Shown: positions 1 to 9,112 of the stretch, piece after piece
How positions within the stretch are numbered: the first letter of the stretch is position 1
Layout of the letters: the number at the start of each line of letters is the position of its first letter
The notes under the pieces: generated by a model
What the model saw: only the letters and a program-made list of their open reading frames with translations
The model's database searches: none
What the model was told of the DNA's origin: nothing
NCBI RefSeq assembly: GCF_018531425.1
Contig: NZ_JAHBOI010000004.1
Location: forward strand, 428,323-492,322
Direction: 5' to 3'
Length of the DNA stretch: 64,000 nt
From: Paenarthrobacter sp. DKR-5
GTDB lineage: Bacteria; Actinomycetota; Actinomycetes; Actinomycetales; Micrococcaceae
Translations under genes and position numbers: made by a program

Positions 1-92
1 TGTACCGCTACACCGGAGCCGCGGCGGCCCACGCGGTGCCGGGCCAGCCCGCTGCCGGCGAACCGGCCCTCGCTTACACCTTCCAGCAATAG
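1..92 (+). CDS. 3' end of probable NrtR-type NUDIX regulator (partial)
   Basis: Only the last 29 codons are inside the window, ending at TAG 90-92 and reading ...LYRYTGAAAAHAVPG... to ...ALAYTFQQ (the first Leu/Met/Val codon is cut). The L-Y-R-Y segment resembles the wing of the C-terminal winged helix of NrtR proteins, which fuse a NUDIX domain to a DNA-binding domain, sense ADP-ribose and repress NAD genes. The stop lies 17 bp before nadA on the same strand, so the two genes are probably co-transcribed. The identification rests on a short tail plus position; another NUDIX hydrolase is equally compatible. Confidence 0.5.
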   Translation, partial: YRYTGAAAAHAVPGQPAAGEPALAYTFQQ

Positions 93-109
93 GACCCACG
101 GAGCAGACC

Positions 110-1420
110 ATGTCATCAGTGAACACTTCCATCCAGCTCATCACGCGCGCGGAGGCGGCCGGGCTCTCCGGTGCGGAACAGGCGGGTGCGACGTGCAGCC
201 CGGAGCTGGCCAAGGGCCCGTGGGACTTCGACCTGGCCGAGGCGCTCGCGGGCACCCCGGGCTACGGGCCGGGCGCCTCCTCGGCCGATGTCGCGCCGGC
301 GTCGACTCCGCGGCAGGGCCAGCTCCCCGACGAGTACAAGCGGGCATCCGACGAGGAGCTCTTCGACCGCATCGCCGCCGCCAAGGAGCGGCTGGGCAGC
401 CGCGCGGTCGTTCTCGGCCACTTCTACCAGCGCGATGAAGTGGTCCGCTTCGCCGACTATGTGGGGGACTCATTCCAGCTGGCGCGCGCGGCCAAGGAGC
501 ATCCCGAGGCCGAGGCCATCGTGTTCTGCGGCGTGCACTTCATGGCCGAAACCGCCGACATGCTCTCCGGCCCCGAGCAGGCCGTGATCCTGCCGAACCT
601 GGCCGCGGGCTGCTCCATGGCGGACATGGCCGACATCGACTCGGTCACCGAATGCTGGGAGCAGCTGGAGGAGCTGTTTGGAACCGAACCGGATGCCGAG
701 GGCCGGGTGCCCGTCCTGCCGGTGACGTACATGAACTCCTCCGCGGCGCTGAAAGGCTTCTGCGGCGAGCACGGCGGCATCGTCTGCACCTCGTCCAACG
801 CCGCGACCGTGCTGGAGTGGGCCTTCCAGCGCGCCCAGCGGGTGCTCTTCTTCCCCGACCAGCACCTGGGCCGCAATACCGCCAAGGCCATGGGCGTGCC
901 GCTGGAGCAGATGCCGATGTGGAACCCGCGCAAGCCTCTCGGCGGAACGGACGAGCAGACCCTCGCCGACTCCCGGGTGATCCTGTGGCACGGCTTCTGC
1001 TCGGTGCACAAGCGCTTCAATGTCGCCCAGATCGAAAAGGCGCGGGCGGAGCACCCGGACGTGCGCGTCATCGTGCACCCCGAATGCCCGATGCCGGTGG
1101 TCGACGCCGCGGATGCCTCCGGCTCCACGGACTTCATCGTCAAGGCCATTGCCGCTGCGCCTGCCGGCAGCACCTTCGCCATCGGCACCGAGGTGAACCT
1201 GGTGAACCGGCTCGCCGCCCAGTACCCGCAGCACACCATCTTCTGCCTCGACCCGGTCATCTGCCCGTGCTCCACCATGTACAGGATCCACCCCGGCTAC
1301 CTGGCCTGGGTGCTGGAGGGACTCGTCAGCGGGGAAGTCCTCAACCGCATCACCGTTCCCGGTGACGTCGCCGCTCCGGCCCGGGTGGCGCTCGAGCGGA
1401 TGCTGGCGGCGCGGCCGTGA
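110..1420 (+). CDS. nadA: Quinolinate synthase NadA
   Basis: The enzyme condenses iminoaspartate with dihydroxyacetone phosphate to quinolinate, using an oxygen-sensitive [4Fe-4S] cluster in the cytosol. The 436-residue product has a poorly conserved N-terminal extension of about 75 residues, then the NadA core: VLGHFYQRDE near residue 101, and the three expected cluster cysteines in AGCSMAD (about 168), GIVCTSSNA and ICPCSTMYRIHP. ATG 110 is preceded by GGAG at a good distance. Its stop overlaps the nadB start in GTGA, indicating translational coupling. The long form is typical of actinobacterial NadA. Confidence 0.97.
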   Translation: MSSVNTSIQLITRAEAAGLSGAEQAGATCSPELAKGPWDFDLAEALAGTPGYGPGASSADVAPASTPRQGQLPDEYKRASDEELFDRIAAAKERLGSRAVVLGHFYQRDEVVRFADYVGDSFQLARAAKEHPEAEAIVFCGVHFMAETADMLSGPEQAVILPNLAAGCSMADMADIDSVTECWEQLEELFGTEPDAEGRVPVLPVTYMNSSAALKGFCGEHGGIVCTSSNAATVLEWAFQRAQRVLFFPDQHLGRNTAKAMGVPLEQMPMWNPRKPLGGTDEQTLADSRVILWHGFCSVHKRFNVAQIEKARAEHPDVRVIVHPECPMPVVDAADASGSTDFIVKAIAAAPAGSTFAIGTEVNLVNRLAAQYPQHTIFCLDPVICPCSTMYRIHPGYLAWVLEGLVSGEVLNRITVPGDVAAPARVALERMLAARP

Positions 1421-2967
1421 CCACCCGGCTCGTCGTCGTCGGCGCCGGCATCGCCGGGCTCTACGCCGCCCTGCTGGCCAGCGAGGACCGCGGCACGCAC
1501 GTGACGGTCCTGAGCAAAGGCCGGCTGGAGCAGAGCAACACCTATTACGCCCAGGGCGGCATCGCCGCGGTCCTGGGCGGCGGCGAAGCGGCGCCCGGGG
1601 ACACCGTCGGTGCCCACGCCGCAGACACCGTTGCCGCGGGAGCCGGGCTGTCGGATCCGGAGGCGGTGCGGGTGCTTTGCGCGGAGGCAGCGGCGGGCAT
1701 CGCGGGCCTGCGCCGGTTCGGAGTGCAGTTCGACGCCGCCGGTCCGGCGCCTGCCCTCGGGCTGGAGGCGGCGCACTCGGCCCCACGCATCCTGCACGCG
1801 GGAGGCGACGCCACCGGCGCGGGAATTTCCGCCGCGCTCTCGGCCGAGGTGCTCCGCCGGGCGCGTGCCGGTCTGCTCACCCTGCGGACCGGGGCCTTCC
1901 TTGAAGCGGTCGAGCTTGCTTCCGGAGCCGTGAGCGGGGTGCGCTTCCGGCACGACGGGAAGGAGCACCGCCTTCGCGCGGAGGCCGTTCTGCTGGCCAC
2001 CGGGGGCGCCGGCCAGCTGTTCGAGCACACCACGAACCCCTCGGTCGCGACGGCCGACGGACTGGGCGCCGCCTGGCGCGCCGGTGCGGTAGTACGCGAT
2101 CTGGAGTTCTTCCAGTTCCATCCCACCGCACTCGCCGTGCCGGGCAACCTGCTGATCTCGGAGGCTGTCCGCGGCGAAGGGGCCGTGCTGCGCGACGGCA
2201 CCGGCCGGCGCTTTATGCCGGACGTGCATCCTCTCGCCGAACTGGCACCGCGCGACGTCGTCGCCCGCGGCATCGCGCAGCACCGCGCCGCGGGCCGCGA
2301 CGGTGCGGACGGCGAGGTCTATCTCGACGCCACGGTGGTGGAGGCCGGCCAGGGCGCCGGTTTCCTGGCACGCCGCTTCCCGACGCTGCACCGCCTCACT
2401 GCCGGACTGGGCTTCGACTGGACCAGCCAGTGGCTGCCCGTGGCGCCCGCGGCGCACTACTGGATGGGCGGCGTTGCCACGGACCTGAACGGCCGCACCT
2501 CGGTTCCGGGCCTGTACGCCGCCGGGGAGGCCGCGGCCACCGGCGTGCACGGCGCCAACCGGCTGGCCTCCAATTCGCTGCTTGAGGGCCTTGTCTTCGG
2601 CGCGCGCGCCGTCCGCGACCTCCAGGCCGGCGCCGGGCCCGCGCCCGTGTTCGCCGCCTTGCCTCTGGAACCGGCACGGGGCGAGCGGTCCGGCTTTGAC
2701 CGGATGGAACTGCGGAGGCTGATGTCGGACGCCGCCGCCGTCCTGCGCGACGGCGACCGGCTGGCCGTCGCCGCGAAGCAGTTGGACATGTGGCAGGCCC
2801 GCGGTTCCGCGACCGGGGAGGACGCCAACCTGCTTCAGGCCGGCCGGCTGCTCGTGGCCTCCGCGAGGCGCCGCGAGGAATCCGTCGGCGCCCATTTCCG
2901 CACCGATTTCCAGCACCGAAACCACACCGGGCCGGTGGCCTGGATCAACCCCGGAGCCGCCTCATGA
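1417..2967 (+). CDS. nadB: L-aspartate oxidase NadB
   Basis: This FAD enzyme oxidises L-aspartate to iminoaspartate, the substrate passed to NadA. The 516-residue protein begins with a dinucleotide-binding motif (VVVGAGIAGLYAA, residues 6-18). It has the succinate dehydrogenase/fumarate reductase flavoprotein-type signatures TYYAQGGIAAV, LEFFQFHPTAL and the C-terminal FAD segment GLYAAGEAAATGVHGANRLA. The start is GTG 1417 inside the nadA stop. The end overlaps nadC in ATGA. The helical C-terminal domain is present, so the gene is complete. Confidence 0.97.
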   Translation: MTTRLVVVGAGIAGLYAALLASEDRGTHVTVLSKGRLEQSNTYYAQGGIAAVLGGGEAAPGDTVGAHAADTVAAGAGLSDPEAVRVLCAEAAAGIAGLRRFGVQFDAAGPAPALGLEAAHSAPRILHAGGDATGAGISAALSAEVLRRARAGLLTLRTGAFLEAVELASGAVSGVRFRHDGKEHRLRAEAVLLATGGAGQLFEHTTNPSVATADGLGAAWRAGAVVRDLEFFQFHPTALAVPGNLLISEAVRGEGAVLRDGTGRRFMPDVHPLAELAPRDVVARGIAQHRAAGRDGADGEVYLDATVVEAGQGAGFLARRFPTLHRLTAGLGFDWTSQWLPVAPAAHYWMGGVATDLNGRTSVPGLYAAGEAAATGVHGANRLASNSLLEGLVFGARAVRDLQAGAGPAPVFAALPLEPARGERSGFDRMELRRLMSDAAAVLRDGDRLAVAAKQLDMWQARGSATGEDANLLQAGRLLVASARRREESVGAHFRTDFQHRNHTGPVAWINPGAAS

Positions 2968-3860
2968 CCGTCCACCTGGATCCCCTCCCGCGCGCCGCCG
3001 TGCAGCGCATCCTGCAGGCCGCCCTCGAGGAGGACGCCCCGCACGGGGACGTCACCTCCCAGGCCCTCATCCCGGCGTCCGCCGTCGCCACCGCCGAGCT
3101 GACGGCACGGGAGGCGGGCATCTTCAGCGGCGGCGAGGTTTTTGCCGCGGCGATGGCCCTCGCTGACCCGGAGGCTGCCGTCGAACTGCTGGTGCCGGAC
3201 GGCGCGTCCTTCACGGCGGGAGACGTCCTGGCCCGCGTGCGCGGCAACGCCCGTGCCGTGCTGCTCGCCGAGCGGGTCGCCCTGAACCTGACGCAGCGCA
3301 TGAGCGCCATCGCGACGCGCACGGCGGAGTACGTCCGGCGGGTCGGCGGCAGCGCAGCGCGGGTGGCCGACACCCGGAAGACCACCCCGGGTCTGCGGCT
3401 GCTTGAACGCCACGCGGTGCGCTGCGGCGGCGGCTCGAACCACAGGTTCAGCCTCTCCGACGCCGTGCTGGCCAAGGACAACCACCTGGCGGTACTCACC
3501 GGCGGGGACGACGCCCGGCTGACGGAGGTCCTCGCCGGAGTGCGCCGGAACCTGCCGCACACCACTCACATCGAGGTGGAGGTGGACCGCCTGGGCCAGA
3601 TCGAGCCGGTCCTCGCCGCCGGGGTGGACACGATCATGCTGGACAACTTCTCGCTCGAGGACCTCGAAAAGGGCGTCGCCGTCGTCGGCGGCAGGGCTCT
3701 GGTCGAGGCGAGCGGCAATGTGAACCTCGACACGATTGCCGGCATTGCCGCCACAGGCGTGGACATCATCTCGGTGGGGGCCCTGACGCACTCGGTCCGG
3801 GCCCTGGACCTGGGCCTGGACATCCGGGTGGAGGCCGTCCCCGCGGCGGCGTTGCCGTGA
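2964..3860 (+). CDS. nadC: Nicotinate-nucleotide pyrophosphorylase (carboxylating) NadC
   Basis: The enzyme converts quinolinate and PRPP to nicotinate mononucleotide plus CO2, the third step of de novo NAD synthesis. I place the start at ATG 2964 (MTVHLDPLPRAAV, 298 residues), which overlaps the nadB stop in ATGA. An open frame continues upstream, but only inside nadB. Family signatures are EDAPHGDVTS near the N terminus, RVADTRKTTPGLR (active-site Arg and Lys), CGGGSNHRFSLSDAVLAKDNH and the late barrel segment VEASGNVN. The length is normal for the family. The stop overlaps the next gene by 4 bp. Confidence 0.96.
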   Translation: MTVHLDPLPRAAVQRILQAALEEDAPHGDVTSQALIPASAVATAELTAREAGIFSGGEVFAAAMALADPEAAVELLVPDGASFTAGDVLARVRGNARAVLLAERVALNLTQRMSAIATRTAEYVRRVGGSAARVADTRKTTPGLRLLERHAVRCGGGSNHRFSLSDAVLAKDNHLAVLTGGDDARLTEVLAGVRRNLPHTTHIEVEVDRLGQIEPVLAAGVDTIMLDNFSLEDLEKGVAVVGGRALVEASGNVNLDTIAGIAATGVDIISVGALTHSVRALDLGLDIRVEAVPAAALP

Positions 3861-5017
3861 TCTACCTCGATGCTGCCGCCACCACGCCGGTGCGGCGCGA
3901 GGTCCTCGAAGCCATGTGGCCGTACCTGACGGGCGAGTTCGGCAATCCCTCAAGCCACCATGAGACGGGCGAACGGGCTGCCGCCGCGCTGCGGGCCGCG
4001 CGGGCCGACGTCGCCGCCACGCTCGGCTGCCGGCCCTCCGAGGTGATCTTCACCTCCGGCGGTACCGAGGCGGACAACCTGGCCGTCCAGGGCATCGCCT
4101 TGGCGCGCGCGGCCCGCGATCCGCGCCGCCGCCGGGTGGTGATCAGCGCCGTGGAGCACGCCGCGGTGACTGCTTCAGCCGAGTTCCTGGCCCGCGTCCT
4201 TGGCTTCACCGTGAGCAGGGTCCCCGTGGACAGCCAGGGCCGGGTGGATCCGGCTGAGCTGTCCGGGCTGCTGGATGACGACGTGGCGCTGTGCAGCGTC
4301 ATGTACGCCAACAACGAGATCGGCACCGTGCAGGCGGTGGCCGAGCTGGCTGCCGCCGCCCGGGCCAGCGACGTGCCCTTCCACACGGACGCCGTGCAGG
4401 CCGCGGGCTGGCTGCCGCTGGACGTCGCAGCCCTCGGTGTGGACGCGATGAGTCTGTCCGGGCACAAGCTCGGTGCGCCCAAGGGGACCGGGGTGCTCTA
4501 CGTGCGTTCCCGCACGCCGCTGGAGCCCTTGATCCACGGCGGCGGCCAGGAGCGCGGGGCGCGGTCGGGCACCGAGAATGTCGCCGGAGCGGTCGGCTTC
4601 GCCGCCGCACTGCGGCTCGCCGAAGCGGCCAGACCGGTGCAAGCGGCCCGCGTCGCAGCCCTGCGCTCGCGGTTCATCGACCGGGTGCTGGCGGAGGTGC
4701 CCGGTTCCCTGCTCACCGGCGCCCCGGAGGAGCGCCTGCCGTCGGTGGCCTCATTCTGCTTCCCGGGTACGAGCGGGGAGTCGGTGCTGCTGGAGCTTGA
4801 ACGGGCCGGCGTCACCTGCTCCAGCGGATCGGCCTGCGCCGCCGGTTCGGACGAACCGTCCGAGGTGCTGCTCGCCACCGGACTGGACAGGGAAACCGCG
4901 CAGACCGCGGTGCGGTTCAGCTTCCCGGCAGCCGTGGCCGAGGAGGAACTGGAGGAGGCCGCCGAGCGGGTCAGGCAGGCGGTTGCCGCGGTCCGTGCCC
5001 TCCGGGCTCCTGCTTAG
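3857..5017 (+). CDS. Cysteine desulfurase of the nad operon (NadS/IscS-like)
   Basis: This PLP enzyme takes sulfur from cysteine for Fe-S cluster assembly. At 386 residues it carries the class V aminotransferase fold: YLDAAATTP at the N terminus, TSGGTEADNLA, the PLP lysine in SLSGHKLGAPKGTG, and the sulfur-carrying cysteine in CSSGSACAAGSDEPS. GTG 3857 overlaps the nadC stop. Its place as fourth gene of the nad operon suggests that it matures the NadA cluster (the NadS role known in other bacteria). That link is inferred from context; a general or tRNA-thiolation desulfurase is also possible. Its stop shares the tetranucleotide TTAG with the opposing gene. Confidence 0.9.
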   Translation: MIYLDAAATTPVRREVLEAMWPYLTGEFGNPSSHHETGERAAAALRAARADVAATLGCRPSEVIFTSGGTEADNLAVQGIALARAARDPRRRRVVISAVEHAAVTASAEFLARVLGFTVSRVPVDSQGRVDPAELSGLLDDDVALCSVMYANNEIGTVQAVAELAAAARASDVPFHTDAVQAAGWLPLDVAALGVDAMSLSGHKLGAPKGTGVLYVRSRTPLEPLIHGGGQERGARSGTENVAGAVGFAAALRLAEAARPVQAARVAALRSRFIDRVLAEVPGSLLTGAPEERLPSVASFCFPGTSGESVLLELERAGVTCSSGSACAAGSDEPSEVLLATGLDRETAQTAVRFSFPAAVAEEELEEAAERVRQAVAAVRALRAPA

Positions 5018-5673
5018 GCCAGTTCGGGCAGGTACATCTCGCCGGCGGTGACGGAAGCCGGCACCCGGTTGGCGGGCCCGGGCAGCGGACAGGCCCAGTA
5101 CTCGTTGTAGGCGCACGAGGGGTTGTAGGCGAAATTGAAGTCCAGGATGAAGGTTGGGGTGCCTCCGTCGGCGTCGGTTCCGTGGAAGGCCCCCTTGACG
5201 GTGTCCAGCAGGTAACGTCCGGCCCCGTAGCTTCCGCCGGGCTTGCCGGCCGTGGCGTCCCGGAAGGGAAGGAAGATTCCGCCGCCGTAGCTCTTGAGTT
5301 CCCACGCCGCCAGCCGGCCGACCTCTGGAACATCAAAGGTGCCAAGCCGCACGAACGGAACGACGCCGTCGGTCCCGGTTTCGACCTCCATCCGCTCGCC
5401 GGCACCCTCGCCGTCCAACGCGACCCGGAAGCGGAAGGCAGGATCGTAGGGTGCGACCGCAAGGCCGGAAAAGCCGGCCTTCTTGGTGCTGTCGAGTGCA
5501 GAGGCCGGGTGGCTGCCGAACATCGTGTCCCGGCGTTCCCGCCAAAGACGGTGGGCACCGGCCGGGTCCGCAGCGGCGCGCTCGCGCACCTCCGCGTACA
5601 GCGCAAAGGTTTTCAGCCGCCAGTCGGCAATGTCCAGTGCGGACATGGGCAGGGGTAGTTCAGCGTCGGCCAT
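5014..5673 (-). CDS. DUF1684 domain protein
   Basis: A 219-residue cytosolic protein of the DUF1684 family, whose biochemical role is unknown to me. Recognisable parts are LWRERRDTMFGSHPASAL near residue 45, the central LPFRDATAGKPGGSYGAGRYLLD and the C-terminal DFNFAYNPSCAYNEYWACPLPG, a cysteine-containing signature of this family. I chose ATG 5673 because a -10-like TAGGCT ends 7 nt upstream, giving a leaderless transcript. An in-frame GTG at 5691 lies upstream of that box. The gene is convergent with the desulfurase, stop against stop. Confidence 0.85.
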   Translation of the reverse strand: MADAELPLPMSALDIADWRLKTFALYAEVRERAAADPAGAHRLWRERRDTMFGSHPASALDSTKKAGFSGLAVAPYDPAFRFRVALDGEGAGERMEVETGTDGVVPFVRLGTFDVPEVGRLAAWELKSYGGGIFLPFRDATAGKPGGSYGAGRYLLDTVKGAFHGTDADGGTPTFILDFNFAYNPSCAYNEYWACPLPGPANRVPASVTAGEMYLPELA

Positions 5674-5812
5674 GGCACCAAGCCTAGCCACGCCGCCCTG
5701 CCGCGTCCCGCCGTGCGCCGCCCTGCCGCGTCCCGCGTCGCAGGCCGCGGCGGAGGTATGCTCGCCTCACGCCGGTGCCGTCCGACCGGCCGGGAGACGG
5801 GAAGTTGGGGAA

Positions 5813-6604
5813 ATGGCGAAGTTTCTGGCGGCTGCTGCGGCCGCACTGTCCCTGGCGATGCTGACCGGGTGCTCAGGCGCGGCTCCGCAAGGACAGCCGG
5901 CCGCACCGGCGTCATCGTCGTCCGGCGCGGTCTCCGCCCCGGCGACTGACGGTGCAACCGCCTCGGCGTCCGGCACCGCTGCCGGAACCGGCTCGGCCGC
6001 TGCCACGGCAGTGCCTTCCGCGACTGCCGCTCCCACCGCGGCTCAGTGGAAGACCTATGCCGACCCGGCGGGGACGGTGTCCTTCGACCTGCCCGAGGAA
6101 TGGACGGCGCAGCAGGTGCCGGTGCCATCCCATCCCGAGTCCCTGCGGGTGGACGTTCGCGACGGGTCCGGCAAGGTGCTGGCAACCCTACAGACCAAGA
6201 TCCAAGGGCTCGGCGGCGCCTGCCTGCCTCGGGATGCGAAGCCCTACACCGTGCTGGCGAGTGTCCCGGTGAACCTGCCCGCGTCCGGTGCCAGCGGCAG
6301 CATTGAACCGCGCTTCGTCTTCCGGGCCATCCAGAGCTACAAGTACATCGCGTCCTACGGGATCACCAACATGGTCGGCGGCACCGATGGAAAGACGTGT
6401 TTCGCATACAACGTCGTCAATGGACCGGCCGGGGTGGGGATCTACATGTTCGGGGATGAGCTGACACTGCACCCGAAGAAGCCCGCCGAGGCCGTCGCCC
6501 CGCAGCATGCTTTCGATACCCTCGCGCAGGCGGCCGCCTACACGCGGACGGCCGAATTCGCGAACCTGCGGCGCATGATCACGTCCCTGAAGATCAAACC
6601 CTGA
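5813..6604 (+). CDS. Putative lipoprotein of unknown function
   Basis: The 263-residue product starts MAKFLAAAAAALSLAMLTGC, a lipoprotein signal peptide with lipobox LTGC, followed by about 60 residues of Ala/Ser/Thr/Pro linker and a globular C-terminal domain (from WKTYADPAGTVSFDLPEEW). That opening resembles secreted proteins that bind or process cell-wall ligands, but I recognise no specific family. ATG 5813 was chosen because it begins the signal peptide; a much longer open frame upstream overlaps the opposite-strand gene and is spurious. A TATGCT box at 5757-5762 could be the -10 element, with a leader of about 45 nt. Confidence 0.75.
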   Translation: MAKFLAAAAAALSLAMLTGCSGAAPQGQPAAPASSSSGAVSAPATDGATASASGTAAGTGSAAATAVPSATAAPTAAQWKTYADPAGTVSFDLPEEWTAQQVPVPSHPESLRVDVRDGSGKVLATLQTKIQGLGGACLPRDAKPYTVLASVPVNLPASGASGSIEPRFVFRAIQSYKYIASYGITNMVGGTDGKTCFAYNVVNGPAGVGIYMFGDELTLHPKKPAEAVAPQHAFDTLAQAAAYTRTAEFANLRRMITSLKIKP

Positions 6605-6675
6605 CGGAAAGTTCCAGGGGCAGGCTGCGCATAGACTGGACTCGTTTGTCTGTCCGGATGTCAGGAGCCTGCCCC

Positions 6676-7485
6676 ATGAAGCGCACCGTTTCCGCGCGCC
6701 TCGTTTTCAAGACGACGGCGAACACGTCGCTGGTGCTGGCGGTCGCCGTCGCCCGCAACGAGGGATACGACGCGGTGGAGGAGACGCTGAGCGCCACCGT
6801 GGCGGGCTCGGAGGTGCCGCTGGCCGAACTGGCTGACGTGCACGGCGGCCGGCTGCATGCCCTGACCCTGGCCGAGCCTTCCGAGGTGGTGGTCGAGTAC
6901 GCCGCGAGCGTCACGGGCCACGCCGTCCCCGAGCCGGCGGACCCGGTGGAGCTCATCCGCTACGTCCGGCCCAGCCGCTACTGCGAGTCGGACCGCCTGC
7001 TGCCGACCTCCTACGCCGAGTTTGCCGGACTGCACGGTGCCGAACTGGTGGCAGCCGTGCGCGGCTGGGTCAGCAAGGAGCTGCGCTACGTCTCGGGTTC
7101 CTCCCGCGGTACCGACGGGGCCGTCGAAACCCTGCTGCACCGTCGGGGGGTCTGCCGCGACTTTGCCCACCTGGCGGTGTCGCTGCTGCGCGCCAAGGAC
7201 GTCCCGGCCCGCGTGGCGGCAGTGTACGCCCCCGGGCTGTCCCCCATGGACTTCCACGCCGTCGCCGAGGCCTACGTCGACGGCGCCTGGCAGGTCATCG
7301 ACCCGACCGGCCTGGCTCCGCGTGAGGCCATGCTGCGGATCGCCACCGGACGGGACGCTTCGGATACCGCGTTCCTGTCCACGGTCGGGGGGAGCCTCTC
7401 GCTGCACCAGCTGGCGGTGACCGCTGCGGTGTCCGAGGGTGAGCTGCCGGCAGAGGATTCCGAGGCCGCTGTCCTTATTCGCTGA
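6676..7485 (+). CDS. Transglutaminase-like protein
   Basis: A 269-residue cytosolic protein of the transglutaminase-like superfamily. An N-terminal beta domain leads into the papain-like core with all three catalytic residues visible: Cys in RRGVCRDFAHLA, His in MDFHAVAEAYV and Asp in WQVIDPTGLA. The start is ATG 6676 because AGGAG (6662-6666) sits at the right distance; an earlier TTG at 6646 would lack a ribosome site. Bacterial members are usually proteases or amidases and the substrate is unknown here. Its last 11 bases overlap the convergent marR gene. Confidence 0.85.
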   Translation: MKRTVSARLVFKTTANTSLVLAVAVARNEGYDAVEETLSATVAGSEVPLAELADVHGGRLHALTLAEPSEVVVEYAASVTGHAVPEPADPVELIRYVRPSRYCESDRLLPTSYAEFAGLHGAELVAAVRGWVSKELRYVSGSSRGTDGAVETLLHRRGVCRDFAHLAVSLLRAKDVPARVAAVYAPGLSPMDFHAVAEAYVDGAWQVIDPTGLAPREAMLRIATGRDASDTAFLSTVGGSLSLHQLAVTAAVSEGELPAEDSEAAVLIR

Positions 7486-7957
7486 GCGCGCGGTTGACGC
7501 CGGCCCGCAGCTTGTCGGCCAGCGACCCCAGCTGCTCCAGCTCCGCCGGTTCCAGCGCGGGGGAGAGCAGACGGTGGATCTCCTTGACATGCTCGCGCCC
7601 GATGGCCTTCTGCAGCTCCCGGCCCTCATCGGTGAGGCCCACCAGCACCCCGCGGCGGTCCTCCGGGGCAAGTTTCCGCCGGACCAGGCCCTGCTTCTCC
7701 AGCCGCTCGACGAGCCGGCTCATGCTCGGCTGGCTGAGCAGCACCTCCTGGTTGAGCTCGTTCAACCGGAGCCAGCCCGTGGGGCAGCGCGAGAGGTTGA
7801 AGAGCACGTCGTACTCGTTCATGCTCACCTGGCGGAAGGCGGGGTCGGCCTGCAGCCTGCGCATCACCGTCACCTGGGCCCGGAACAGCGACTCCCAGGC
7901 CGCGGCGGTGAGCCGCAGGTCCGGGCGCCCCTCCTGAGGCTCGTCCTGCTGGCTCAC
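7475..7957 (-). CDS. MarR-family transcriptional regulator
   Basis: A 160-residue winged-helix repressor: MNEYDVLFNLSRCPTGWLRLNEL, then the recognition helix region LLSQPSMSRLVERLEKQGLV and the wing RKLAPEDRRGVLVGLTDEGRELQ. It overlaps the end of the monooxygenase gene upstream of it by 4 bp (ATGA type), so both come from one mRNA starting near 9105. The palindrome at 9115-9132 in front of that operon is the natural target for autoregulation. The ligand is unknown; regulators of this kind beside flavin enzymes often sense small aromatic or electrophilic compounds. Confidence 0.9.
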   Translation of the reverse strand: MSQQDEPQEGRPDLRLTAAAWESLFRAQVTVMRRLQADPAFRQVSMNEYDVLFNLSRCPTGWLRLNELNQEVLLSQPSMSRLVERLEKQGLVRRKLAPEDRRGVLVGLTDEGRELQKAIGREHVKEIHRLLSPALEPAELEQLGSLADKLRAGVNRALSE

Positions 7958-9084
7958 CCCTGCCTCCCGGGCCCGGCAGCGGCACTCTCCGCGGCCTCCG
8001 TCGCAGCGGCGTCACGCGCGGCCTTGCGGCTGGCGTGCGACGGCGGGTCCGACGGCACACCGGCGGGGCGGCGCGCCTCGAACTCGCGCCGCAGAGTCGG
8101 CAGCACCTCGGCTCCGAACAGGTCCAGTTGCTCCAGGACTGTCTTCAGCGGCAGGCCGGCGTGGTCGATGAGGAACAGCTGGCGCTGGTAGTCGCCGAAG
8201 TAGTCCGCGAACTTGAGGGTCTTCTCGATCAGCTCCTGCGGGCTGCCGACGGTCAGCGGCGTCTGTGCCGTGAAGTCCTCCATCGAGGGGCCGTGGCCAT
8301 AGACCGGGGCGTTGTCGAAGTAGGGGCGGAACTCGTTGACCGCGTCCTGCGAGTTTTTCCGGATGAAGAACTGGCCGCCGAGGCCCACCACGGCCTGGTC
8401 CGCACGGCCGTGCCCGTAGTGCTCGAAGCGTTCGCGGTACAGGCCGATGAGCTGCATGTAGTGCTCCTTCGGCCAGAAGATGTTGTTGGCGAAGAAGCCG
8501 TCACCGAAGTAGGCGGCCAGCTCCGCGATCTGCGGGGTGCGGATGGAGCCGTGCCAGACGAAGGGCGCGACACCGTCGAGCGGCCTCGGCGTGGAGGTGA
8601 ATCCCTGCAGCGGGGTGCGGTGCTTGCCCTGCCAGTCCACGACCTCTTCGTCCCACAGCCGGCGCAGCAGCTGGTAGTTCTCGAAAGTCAGCTCCAGGCT
8701 GTCCTGGATGCTCTTGCCGAACCACGGGTAGACGGGGCCGGTGTTACCGCGGCCGAGCATCAGGTCGACGCGGCCGTCGGCCACGTGCTGCAGCATGGCG
8801 AAGTCCTCGGCGATCTTCACCGGATCATTGGTGGTGATCAGCGTGGTCGCCGTGGAGAGCGTGAGGTGCTCGGTCTGCGCGGCGATGTAGCCGAGCAGGG
8901 TGGTGGGGGAGCTGGGGTAGAAGGGCGGATTGTGGTGCTCGCCCGTCGCGAAGACATCCATGCCGATCTCCTCGGCGTGCTTGGCGATCTTCAGGATCCC
9001 CTTGATGCGCTCGTACTCGGTGGGAGTGGTGTGGTTGGTCGGGTCGGTGGTGACGTCGCCGACGCTGAAAATGCCGAACTGCAT
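7954..9084 (-). CDS. LLM-class flavin-dependent oxidoreductase
   Basis: A luciferase-like (bacterial luciferase fold) FMN-dependent monooxygenase of 376 residues, cytosolic. Diagnostic segments are MQFGIFSVGDVT at the N terminus, MDVFATGEHHNPPFYPSSP, LSTATTLITTNDPVKIAEDFAMLQ and GRVDLMLGRG. The final 40 residues are an Ala/Asp/Arg-rich tail that looks disordered. Start ATG 9084 has AAGGGAA upstream. It is the first gene of a two-gene operon with marR, so expression is probably released by a ligand. The substrate cannot be read from the sequence. Confidence 0.88.
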   Translation of the reverse strand: MQFGIFSVGDVTTDPTNHTTPTEYERIKGILKIAKHAEEIGMDVFATGEHHNPPFYPSSPTTLLGYIAAQTEHLTLSTATTLITTNDPVKIAEDFAMLQHVADGRVDLMLGRGNTGPVYPWFGKSIQDSLELTFENYQLLRRLWDEEVVDWQGKHRTPLQGFTSTPRPLDGVAPFVWHGSIRTPQIAELAAYFGDGFFANNIFWPKEHYMQLIGLYRERFEHYGHGRADQAVVGLGGQFFIRKNSQDAVNEFRPYFDNAPVYGHGPSMEDFTAQTPLTVGSPQELIEKTLKFADYFGDYQRQLFLIDHAGLPLKTVLEQLDLFGAEVLPTLRREFEARRPAGVPSDPPSHASRKAARDAAATEAAESAAAGPGRQG

Positions 9085-9112
9085 GGTCGTTCCCTTCTGC
9101 TACTGCCCCTAC

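Noticed and set aside
2790..2963. Longer N terminus for NadC
   Set aside because: It lies entirely in another frame of nadB and adds no conserved sequence; ATG 2964 forms the usual 4-bp overlap.
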